Shown here piece by piece: positions 6,425 to 13,811 of a stretch of 20,688 nt of DNA. Position 1 is the stretch's first letter, and each line of letters opens with the position of its first letter. Under the pieces are notes generated by a model. The model saw only the letters and a list, made by a program, of their open reading frames with translations, was not told the origin of the DNA and made no database searches. The DNA comes from JBBQKP01 sp038326995 (GTDB lineage Bacteria; Planctomycetota; Phycisphaerae; Tepidisphaerales; Tepidisphaeraceae). Position numbers and translations under genes: made by a program. The stretch is from positions 1 through 20,688 of the forward strand of contig JBBQKP010000042.1 in assembly GCA_038326995.1 (NCBI GenBank). Reading direction: 5' to 3'.

Positions 6425-9091
6425 ATGACCGCACCGCTTGACAATCTCCCCGCACACTTCGCCGACCTCTCGCCGGCGATGAAGCAGTACGTCACGTTCA
6501 AGACGCAGTATCCCGAGTACATTTTGTTCTTCCGCATCGGCGATTTCTACGAACTGTTCTGGGATGACGCGAAGCTGGTGAGCCGCGTATTGAATCTCAC
6601 GCTGACGACGCGCGACAAGCACAGCGCCGATCCGGTGCCGATGGCGGGCGTGCCGTTTCACTCGGCCGAGACGTATTTGCGGCGGCTGATCAAGGCCGGT
6701 TATCGCGTGGCGATCGCCGAGCAGACCGAAGACCCCAAGTCCGCCAAGGGCGTGATCAAGCGCGATGTGACGCGACTGATGACGCCCGGCACGCTGACCG
6801 ACGACGGCTTCCTCGACGGCCGAAGCGACAACTACCTTCTCGCCATCGCATTCGTGCTGACCAAAAACGACGGCTTCCGCGTCGGGCTTTCATGGGTGGA
6901 GCTCAGCACCGGAAGCTGCTGGGCGATGAGCGGAACGGAGCGGCAAGTGCTCGATCAGCTCGGCAGGCTAAGCGCGGCAGAACTATTGGTACCGGAGACG
7001 CCCAGCGGCGAGCCGCACCCCTTCGCCAAACACGCGCAGCAACTGGGCGTCAAGGCGATTACCACCAGGCCCGCTTGGCAGCACACGCCCCACCACGCGG
7101 GTGAGTTGATCGCAAAGCAATGGGGCGTCGCGACGTGCGCGGGCTTCGGCTTCGACGCCGCCGACGATCCGGGTTTGGCCGCGCTGGGTTCGATACTGGG
7201 CTACTTGAACGAAACTCAGAAGACCGCACTCGGCCATCTGCGCAATCCCCGACGTCATACGCTGGACGCGCACGTCGGACTCGACCCCGCAACCTGGCGC
7301 GCACTTGAAATCGACCGCACCGTAAAGAGCGGCGGCACAGAGGGCTCACTACTGGCGGCGATTGATCGCACGAAGACCGGCATGGGCGTTCGATTGCTTC
7401 AGCAATGGCTTCGATTTCCACTGACCGACCTCGACCACATTCTTGCGAGACAAAATGCGATCGCCGCTCTCGTGAAATCGCCGACGCAGCGCAATGCCGT
7501 CTGCACCGCACTGTCTGACGTGTGCGACATCGAGCGAATCGTTTCGCGTATTGCGCTCAACCGCGTCGTGCCGCGCGACCTGACGGCGTTGGGCAAGGCG
7601 CTGATCGCGATCCCCAGACTGCTCGACGGCATTCGCGTGATGAAAGATTTTGACGTCGTCGCGCCCGAACTTCTCGCACTCTCGGCCGACTGTGATCGCG
7701 AGGGAAAGTTCCTCGCCGCCGCGATCAAGCAGCAGCCCGAGCCGCATCTGCGTGACGGCGGCGTTGTCGAAGACGGCTACGACGCGGAGCTCGATCGGCT
7801 GCGACTGTTGACGCGAGATTCGCAGGCGTGGCTCGCGGAGTATCAGGCGAAGCTGTCTGCCGACACCAACATCGGCACCCTGAAAGTCGCGTACAACAAA
7901 GTCTTTGGCTACTACATCGAAGTCACCGACACGCATCGCGAAAAAGTGCCGGCGGCATGGTCTCGAAGACAGACGGTAAAAAATGCCGAGCGATATGTCA
8001 CTGAAGAATTAAAAAAGTTCGAGACTGAAATTCTCACCGCCCGCGACCGATCGATCGCGCTCGAGCAGGAGTTGTTTGAACAAATCAGGCAAAAACTTTT
8101 GCCGCAACTCGGATGGCTTCAGGAACTCGCGGACGGCGTCGCGCGGCTGGACGTTTTGGCTTCGCTCGCTGATCTCGCGGTCGATCGAAATTATTGTCGG
8201 CCCGAGCTGTCGCGCGAGCCCGTGCTCAAGATCATCGACGGCAGACACCCCGTGCTCGAACAGCAGCTCGGCGCGGGCGGATCAGACTCATCAAGACAGT
8301 TCGTTTCGAACGATACAGTCTACGAAACGGGCGATTGCCTCATGCTGATCACGGGGCCGAACATGGCGGGAAAGAGCACGTACATAAGGCAGGCGGCGTT
8401 GTTGACGCTGCTCGCGCAGATCGGGAGCTTCGTGCCCGCGTTGAGCGCGACGATCGGAATCGTCGACCGCATTTTTGCACGAATCGGCGCGAGCGATGAA
8501 ATCCACACCGGCCAAAGCACGTTCATGGTCGAGATGACCGAGACGGCCAATATTCTCAATAACGCGACGTCGCAATCATTGGTGGTTCTCGACGAGATCG
8601 GCCGAGGAACGAGCACGCTCGACGGGCTTTCGCTCGCATGGGCGATCGCCGAGCATTTGTCCGATGCTGTGAAATGCCGGGCGATGTTCGCAACGCATTA
8701 TCACGAACTGACGCAGCTTGCGGATCAATTCGCGGGCGTTCGAAATTTCAATGTCGCCGTTCGTGAGAATGAAGACGACATTGTATTTCTGCACAAGATC
8801 GTCGCGGGCGGGACGGACCGGAGTTACGGCATTCACGTCGCGCGGCTCGCCGGTGTGCCGGGCGATGTTCTCGTGCGAGCGCGAGAGCTGCTATCGCAAT
8901 TGGCGGTTCATCATGTCGACGCGACGGTCATTCAGCCGGCCGCACATAAGGTCGGTCAGCAGCTGACACTTTTCGCGTACGAAGCCACAGGCCTGACAAA
9001 GGCCCTTTCGAAAATCGATCCGGACAGCCTTACGCCGAGGCAGGCGCACGACCTGCTAAGGAAATGGAAGGACGAATTTGAGGAATCGTAA
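6425..9091 (+). CDS. mutS: DNA mismatch repair protein MutS
   Basis: Recognises mispaired and unpaired bases and starts methyl-independent or MutL-coupled repair. Seen, 888 aa, close to the usual size. The mismatch-reading motif GDFYE has Phe41 and Glu43, and MAGVPFHS follows in domain I. The connector, lever and clamp regions show no gaps. Walker A is GPNMAGKST starting at residue 644 (Lys650), then FARIGASDEIHTGQSTFMVEM, Walker B VVLDEIGRGTST (Asp723, Glu724) and ATHYHELTQL. The C-terminal tail ends with a helical dimerisation-type segment (LLRKWKDEFE). The frame is open from 6272, but the preceding 51 residues have no MutS similarity and translate the 15-bp repeat, so ATG 6425 is chosen although no Shine-Dalgarno is visible. 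It stands alone, with no mutL nearby, and is convergent with the next gene 31 bp away. Confidence 0.97.
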   Translation: MTAPLDNLPAHFADLSPAMKQYVTFKTQYPEYILFFRIGDFYELFWDDAKLVSRVLNLTLTTRDKHSADPVPMAGVPFHSAETYLRRLIKAGYRVAIAEQTEDPKSAKGVIKRDVTRLMTPGTLTDDGFLDGRSDNYLLAIAFVLTKNDGFRVGLSWVELSTGSCWAMSGTERQVLDQLGRLSAAELLVPETPSGEPHPFAKHAQQLGVKAITTRPAWQHTPHHAGELIAKQWGVATCAGFGFDAADDPGLAALGSILGYLNETQKTALGHLRNPRRHTLDAHVGLDPATWRALEIDRTVKSGGTEGSLLAAIDRTKTGMGVRLLQQWLRFPLTDLDHILARQNAIAALVKSPTQRNAVCTALSDVCDIERIVSRIALNRVVPRDLTALGKALIAIPRLLDGIRVMKDFDVVAPELLALSADCDREGKFLAAAIKQQPEPHLRDGGVVEDGYDAELDRLRLLTRDSQAWLAEYQAKLSADTNIGTLKVAYNKVFGYYIEVTDTHREKVPAAWSRRQTVKNAERYVTEELKKFETEILTARDRSIALEQELFEQIRQKLLPQLGWLQELADGVARLDVLASLADLAVDRNYCRPELSREPVLKIIDGRHPVLEQQLGAGGSDSSRQFVSNDTVYETGDCLMLITGPNMAGKSTYIRQAALLTLLAQIGSFVPALSATIGIVDRIFARIGASDEIHTGQSTFMVEMTETANILNNATSQSLVVLDEIGRGTSTLDGLSLAWAIAEHLSDAVKCRAMFATHYHELTQLADQFAGVRNFNVAVRENEDDIVFLHKIVAGGTDRSYGIHVARLAGVPGDVLVRARELLSQLAVHHVDATVIQPAAHKVGQQLTLFAYEATGLTKALSKIDPDSLTPRQAHDLLRKWKDEFEES

Positions 9092-9122
9092 ATGCCTGAC
9101 TAACACGCGTCAGCCCTGTTCT

Positions 9123-11771
9123 TCACGGATCAATTTCACGGATCTTGATGTTTCGAAATCGCACACGATCGCCGTGGTCCTGCAGACCGATCGCGCCGCG
9201 CGGGGATTTTGCGAATTCAAGAACGCCGGCGAATTTACTTTTGCCAATAAGTTCTTTCCAAGCGTCGCTGGCCGTGTCGAACTCGACGATTTTTTCGTTG
9301 TTAAGCCAGTACTCATGTTGCGTCCCGCGTGCAACGATCCTGACGAGATTCCATCTGTCCGAGCCGAGCGACGTATCGCGAATCGGTTCGATCAGGTCGT
9401 AGCAACTTCCTGCGCTGGTCAACGCGCGGCGGCCGTCCGCGTGAAGTTTATTGTCCAGCACCTGCATCTCGGGGGCGGACTTCCAGATCGAATCCGCGGC
9501 CTCGGTTGCGCGCGGAAAGATGCCGCTGTTTCCGCCGGCAACGATGTTCCATTCGAGCGTCATTTCAAAATCGCCGAACGTGCGAGTGGAGATGATGTCG
9601 CCGCCCTGTCCCTGTTTTTTCGGATCAAAAACGAGTTCGCCGTCGATCACCGTCCAGCGGTCGGGCAAGGTGTCTCGCTTGAACCCGCGCCAGCCTTTGG
9701 TCGTTTTGCCGTCGAACAAAAGCTCCCAGCCTACGGCTTTTTCGCTTTCCGTCAGTGTGTTGTGGGCGCGCGCCTCGTCGACGACGCCAACGGTAGTCGT
9801 TGGCACAGCATTGACGGTATACCACGCTTCCGTCGTCCAGAGCGGCATGCCGCTGGTCGAACGAATCGCGTCGGCGATCCGCAGATAAAGAACATGCCCG
9901 GCCTGTATGCCTGACACTTCAAGGAACACACTTTTCGAATCAGCACTGACGGTTGCGGACCTCACTTCGAGCGGTTTCTGATCGAGCTTCGGCCCGCCGT
10001 ATTGACTGGTCGGCTCATAGCGAAACTGCTCGAGCTGATATCGCGTCGGCTCGGCGGCGAGCGAAGAATCGACGGCATCTGTGAACGAGATTTCGATGCC
10101 GTTGGATAACAGGCGCACTGCAAGTGGCTCGAAGACCTCGCCATTGTTGAACGAAAGTTTTTCCAAGCCGAACCACTTTTTATTCGCCTGCTGCCAGTTG
10201 CCTGTCGAGCCGATTCCACCGACGTAAAGTGAGCCGTCGTCTGACCAAGCGACGCGATTTACGCCCGCCGCCAGACCCTGCGTGAAGCGAAACACGCAGC
10301 CGTTGTCGACGCCGTTGATCTGCTCGACGAAAGTCCGTTTGAGTCCGCCGTGGGTGACATCGCCGTGCAATATCTGTCCCTTCCACGGGCCGACCTTCAG
10401 TACAGTCGGCTCGCTCGGCGAGTTTCCGATCTCGCCTTGCGGAAGCCACGCGACGGGCGGCGTGACGGGCTTGCTCGCCCACTCATGATCGGGCGTCATG
10501 TGAGCGCCGTAGAACGCGCCCGGGATGAGCCGAATGAGTTTGCTGGAAGGGAGCCAATCGCCCTGATTGTCGGTAATCCAGATCGAGTTATTCTCGCCCA
10601 CGCCGATGCCGTTGGGCGTCCGCAGGCCCACCGCGACGGCTTCAAACGTGCCGCTCTTTGGATCGATTTTGATCGTCTGTCCTCGCCCGACCACTTGCGG
10701 GTTGGTCGTCTTTCCGCCCGGGTCGATCGCGATGGCGAGGTTGGCGTAGAAGAATCCATCGACGTACACCAGGCCGAACGCGAACTCGTGGAAGTTCGAA
10801 GAAACATTCCATCCCGAACAGACATTTCGATAGTGGTCGCACGTGCCGTCGTTGTCGGAATCGATGAGCTGAGTGAGCTGCTGTTTTTCGAGCACGAAGA
10901 TGTTGCCGTCCACCACCTTCAGGCCCAGCGGCTCTTGAAGACCTTTTGCGAAGCGCTGGACGCGAACGGGACGGACAGAGAGGTCAACGATGTCGACGCC
11001 GCCGTCGGGTTCCCAGCGACAGATCGCGAGCCTTCCGTCGGGCAGAAAATCCATCCCGCCGACGCGCGGCTGAAACTGATCGTTGTGGAGTTCTTCTAGC
11101 GTGAAAGACGGATGGACGCTCGTCAGCGGTTCACCGTCGCCCGGCCTGGTGTTGCGAAGGACCGGCACGAACTTTTTCGGCCCCGGTGAGACGACGTGAG
11201 TCAGATCCGCCTGTGAGAATATCTGTGAACTTGGAATCGGTGTGAAGCCAGTAGAGCCGGGCGTTTTCCATCTGAGGCGAATCTCAGAACTGCCGGAGTT
11301 GTCGAACATCTGCACGGAGATCAACGAAATCCCGAGAGGAAGATTGATGGAACCGGATTTTGCAAGGTCCGCACCGTGCAGACCGTCGTGATTGATGACG
11401 ACGCGTTCGCCGATGCGAAGTTCTGAGCCGTCATCGCTGGCGAGTTCGAACGTGTATTCCCCCGCGACGTCCACACGCAAAAATCCGCTGGCGATGGCGA
11501 AGAACTTGTCCTTGATTTCGAAGTCGTCGTTCTGCAGGTCAAATCCCGAGACATACTTGCTGACGTTGGGCGTCTGTCCTTTGATGAGGACGGGCAGGCG
11601 TTCGATTGGCCCACTCGCTTGGTAGACCATGAGCGTCAGCCCGTCACGCCGGGCGGCGGGATCGGGAACGTCCTGCGCCATAGCTCGGCCGATGCTCGAA
11701 GTGCCGCAAACGAACGCCAACAAAACGAGCGCCGACATCCAAAATCGAACGTGAGAAATCATTTTCCGCAT
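9123..11771 (-). CDS. Secreted PA14 / beta-propeller / DUF1080 (3-keto-disaccharide hydrolase) protein
   Basis: Large exported protein of about 882 aa. Seen: a signal peptide (HVRFWMSALVLLAFVCGTSS then AMAQ, likely cleaved after AMA). A PA14 domain at about 45-185 (SGFLRVDVAGEYTFELASDDGS, HDGLHGADLAKSGSI, IRLRWKTPG), usually carbohydrate-binding. A glucose/sorbosone-dehydrogenase-like propeller at about 210-590 (GLQEPLGLKVVDG, a calcium-type loop DSDNDGTCD, LRTPNGIGVGENNSIWITDNQGDW). A C-terminal DUF1080/PF06439 domain at about 690-882 (WELLFDGKTTKGWRGF, FEMTLEWNIVAGGNSGIF, APEMQVLDN). DUF1080 members include 3-keto-glycoside hydrolases. There is no CxxCH haem motif. TTG 11789 also opens the frame; ATG 11771 is preferred, ATG 11762 possible. 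Likely role: periplasmic or surface sugar degradation. The exact substrate is unknown. Confidence 0.88.
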   Translation of the reverse strand: MRKMISHVRFWMSALVLLAFVCGTSSIGRAMAQDVPDPAARRDGLTLMVYQASGPIERLPVLIKGQTPNVSKYVSGFDLQNDDFEIKDKFFAIASGFLRVDVAGEYTFELASDDGSELRIGERVVINHDGLHGADLAKSGSINLPLGISLISVQMFDNSGSSEIRLRWKTPGSTGFTPIPSSQIFSQADLTHVVSPGPKKFVPVLRNTRPGDGEPLTSVHPSFTLEELHNDQFQPRVGGMDFLPDGRLAICRWEPDGGVDIVDLSVRPVRVQRFAKGLQEPLGLKVVDGNIFVLEKQQLTQLIDSDNDGTCDHYRNVCSGWNVSSNFHEFAFGLVYVDGFFYANLAIAIDPGGKTTNPQVVGRGQTIKIDPKSGTFEAVAVGLRTPNGIGVGENNSIWITDNQGDWLPSSKLIRLIPGAFYGAHMTPDHEWASKPVTPPVAWLPQGEIGNSPSEPTVLKVGPWKGQILHGDVTHGGLKRTFVEQINGVDNGCVFRFTQGLAAGVNRVAWSDDGSLYVGGIGSTGNWQQANKKWFGLEKLSFNNGEVFEPLAVRLLSNGIEISFTDAVDSSLAAEPTRYQLEQFRYEPTSQYGGPKLDQKPLEVRSATVSADSKSVFLEVSGIQAGHVLYLRIADAIRSTSGMPLWTTEAWYTVNAVPTTTVGVVDEARAHNTLTESEKAVGWELLFDGKTTKGWRGFKRDTLPDRWTVIDGELVFDPKKQGQGGDIISTRTFGDFEMTLEWNIVAGGNSGIFPRATEAADSIWKSAPEMQVLDNKLHADGRRALTSAGSCYDLIEPIRDTSLGSDRWNLVRIVARGTQHEYWLNNEKIVEFDTASDAWKELIGKSKFAGVLEFAKSPRGAIGLQDHGDRVRFRNIKIREIDP

Positions 11772-11777
11772 GGCAGC

Positions 11778-11783
11778 ATGGTA
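11778..11783 (-). promoter_or_regulatory. -10-like box TACCAT just upstream of the PA14/DUF1080 gene
   Basis: TACCAT ends 6 nt before ATG 11771; no Shine-Dalgarno sequence and no clear -35. If used, the gene is transcribed separately from argB, which ends 83 bp upstream. Depends on the start chosen. Confidence 0.3.
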
Positions 11784-11854
11784 ACGCAATCGGTATCGAA
11801 AACACCCGGACGGCGTACAAGCAGTCGGCGACTTGTCTTATTCGCAACGTCTCG

Positions 11855-12811
11855 TCACGACAATACAATTTCCGTGCCGATGCCCGCTGAGGTGTAGATT
11901 TCCAGCAGCAGTGCGTGCGGGATTCTGCCGTCGATGATGTGGGACTTTTTCACCCCCGCTTTTAGGGCAGCGATACACGCCTCCACTTTCGGAAGCATGC
12001 CGCGCGTGATGACACCCTTTTTCACAAGATCATCCACCTCTGCAACCGTCAGATGAGACACGTTGCTCGATGGATCATCGACGTTGGTTCGAATGCCCAT
12101 CGTGTCTGAAACGACCACGAGCTTGTCGGCCTTCATCGCGCCGGCGACCGCGCCGGCGGCGGTGTCGGCGTTGACGTTCAGTTTCCCGCCCGCACGGTCT
12201 CGGGCGATGGTGCTGATGACCGGAATCGCATCGGCCTTTACAAGTAATTCCAGCAGCCTTGCGTTCACATCGGTGACTTCACCGACGAGCCCCAGATCGA
12301 TTCGCCGGCCGTCTTCGCTGGTGAGGTACGTCTTCTCAGCGAACAGCACAACGCTTGCGAGCGAGTGCAGGCCCATCGCCTCGCACCCCTGCGCGTTGAT
12401 GAATGAAACCAGCTGACGGTTTATGTTGTTGCACAGCACGTGCTCTGCGATCGCGAGCGTGCGGTCGTCGGTGTAGCGCCGGCCCTGCACCATTTGCGGC
12501 GTAAGGCCTGCCTTTTCCATCGCGTCGTTTATCGCCTTGCCTCCACCGTGTACGACAATTGGCTGCATTCCGACATAGTTCATGAAGACGATGTCGGTGA
12601 GAATGTTGGTCAGCACCTGCTCGTCGTCCATGATCGAACCGCCGATCTTTACGACCACGGTCTTGTCGTGAAATCGCTGGATGTAACCCAGAGCTTCGAC
12701 GAGCGAAGCGGCCTTGCCGATCGCACCGGAATCGACAATGGAATGGACACTGGGATGAACACTGGTATATGCGGCGGGCGCGGCTTGTGACGGCAAAGAG
12801 GTTTCGCTCAT
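11855..12811 (-). CDS. argB: Acetylglutamate kinase
   Basis: Second step of arginine biosynthesis: ATP-dependent phosphorylation of N-acetyl-L-glutamate, in the cytoplasm. Seen, 318 aa, an amino-acid-kinase fold. The phosphate-binding KIGGS starts at Lys55, VVHGGG is at 86-91, GRRYTDDRTL follows (110-119), the acetylglutamate region is LNVNADTAAG (211-220) and the ATP-binding Lys265 sits in GMLPKV. The roughly 30-residue extension plus the helix LVEALGYIQRFHDK ahead of the first strand resembles arginine-sensitive hexameric enzymes, so feedback inhibition by arginine is plausible (inference). Start at ATG 12811; the frame also reaches GTG 12829. No Shine-Dalgarno, but TATTCT ends 8 nt upstream. 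No other arginine genes are adjacent. Divergent from the ABC operon. Confidence 0.96.
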   Translation of the reverse strand: MSETSLPSQAAPAAYTSVHPSVHSIVDSGAIGKAASLVEALGYIQRFHDKTVVVKIGGSIMDDEQVLTNILTDIVFMNYVGMQPIVVHGGGKAINDAMEKAGLTPQMVQGRRYTDDRTLAIAEHVLCNNINRQLVSFINAQGCEAMGLHSLASVVLFAEKTYLTSEDGRRIDLGLVGEVTDVNARLLELLVKADAIPVISTIARDRAGGKLNVNADTAAGAVAGAMKADKLVVVSDTMGIRTNVDDPSSNVSHLTVAEVDDLVKKGVITRGMLPKVEACIAALKAGVKKSHIIDGRIPHALLLEIYTSAGIGTEIVLS

Positions 12812-12819
12812 GTGCCGGA

Positions 12820-12825
12820 AGAATA
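12820..12825 (-). promoter_or_regulatory. -10-like box TATTCT just upstream of argB
   Basis: TATTCT ends 8 nt before ATG 12811. No Shine-Dalgarno follows and the -35 position has no good match. Fits a leaderless or near-leaderless transcript. No obvious ArgR-type palindrome is visible in the 79-bp divergent gap. Confidence 0.35.
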
Positions 12826-12880
12826 ACACGAGACGCGAGGAAATGGAGAGAGGGCTTTCGCACGCTCAAAGTTCGTGCAA

Positions 12881-12886
12881 TACTCT
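12881..12886 (+). promoter_or_regulatory. -10-like box TACTCT upstream of the ABC-import operon
   Basis: TACTCT ends 4 nt before ATG 12891, shorter than at the other genes, so the start site would fall within the start codon unless AATACT is the true box. No Shine-Dalgarno close to the ATG. Weak support. Confidence 0.22.
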
Positions 12887-12890
12887 TATC

Positions 12891-13811
12891 ATGTGGAATC
12901 GATTCGCACCTGTCCTGGCCTGCTGTTTGACGGTCGTGGCGTGTTTGACGGGTTGCGATAAGAGTGAGCCTCTATCCGTATCGCAACACCTCGATCTCGG
13001 CTGGGAAAAGCTTCGAGTCGGGAACATTGATTCTTCCAGACTGCATTTTGAGACCGCAGTCACGACTGCGTCGTCGAATCAAGAGCGAGCGAAGGCGAAG
13101 TTCGCCTTGGCCACGTCGTTGTCGCTGCCGCAGATCACGCCGGATGTCGAGCGGGCAAGGAAATTGCTGGGCGAGGCGATCGTACTCGACGCCGACCCCG
13201 GAACTGAGACCGCGCCATGGGCCGCCCTGCTGTTGGCCCGCCTTGGCGACCTACGCGATATCGATCCCGATGCCGTCGACATTTTGGTCAACCCGGATGC
13301 CCGTGATAAGTATCGCGAAGTCATGACGCGCTGGCCCTCGCACCCGGCCGCTCAGGAGGCCCGCGCGTATCTCGTGACGAGTCTGGTGGCCGCGCGAACC
13401 CCCGATGAGGCGACCGAAGCAATCCGCCTCGTCGACGAGTTTGTTCCGGTCAATCAAAACTCGCCCTGGTCGGCTACTCTGCTCGGACTTGAGTCGAGGG
13501 CGCTTCGAACTCTGGGCCGATCTGAAGATCGACTCGCGACAGAAATTCAATCTCTCGAGCTCGCGAGAAAGATCGACGCGGTAGGAACGACCGAATACGC
13601 GGGCAACATTTGGGGTATCGGGATTATCGCCGAGTTCGAGGTGGGCGATCTCGCCGCCGCCCGGAAGTATTACAATCTGCTCATTACCGAATACCCGGCA
13701 GACCAGCGTGTCTTCAACGCGGAGCAGGCACTCAAGCGGATTGATGCGCTCGAAGCGACGCTGAAGCAGGAAATCGCCTTAGAAAACACCGCGAAGGAGA
13801 CACGACCATGA
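12891..13811 (+). CDS. TPR-like lipoprotein, first gene of an ABC-import operon
   Basis: Not assignable to a named protein. Seen, 306 aa: a lipoprotein signal ending in the lipobox LTGC with Cys22 followed by Asp23. In enterobacteria Asp at +2 keeps lipoproteins in the inner membrane. The mature part is helical and repeat-like, e.g. HLDLGWEKLRVGNIDSSRL and a C-terminal GDLAAARKYYNLLITEYPAD typical of TPR/Sel1-type tandem helices that track with outer-membrane assembly or scaffold proteins. The frame is open from 12810, but only ATG 12891 leaves a proper signal peptide. Its stop overlaps the next start (ATGA). Position at the head of a solute-binding protein/permease operon suggests an accessory or scaffold for the importer, which is inference. 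Confidence 0.82.
   Translation: MWNRFAPVLACCLTVVACLTGCDKSEPLSVSQHLDLGWEKLRVGNIDSSRLHFETAVTTASSNQERAKAKFALATSLSLPQITPDVERARKLLGEAIVLDADPGTETAPWAALLLARLGDLRDIDPDAVDILVNPDARDKYREVMTRWPSHPAAQEARAYLVTSLVAARTPDEATEAIRLVDEFVPVNQNSPWSATLLGLESRALRTLGRSEDRLATEIQSLELARKIDAVGTTEYAGNIWGIGIIAEFEVGDLAAARKYYNLLITEYPADQRVFNAEQALKRIDALEATLKQEIALENTAKETRP

Noticed and set aside
9096..9113. CTGAC/GTCAG inverted repeat after mutS
   Set aside because: A 5-bp stem with no U-tract in a 31-bp gap; expected by chance.
10350..11099. 249-codon plus-strand frame
   Set aside because: Antisense shadow inside the PA14/propeller/DUF1080 gene; Arg/Asp-rich with no recognisable domain.
11800..11850. ACAAG/CTTGT inverted repeat between argB and the PA14 gene
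   Set aside because: Only 5 bp with a 10-nt loop and no U-tract; too weak to call a terminator.
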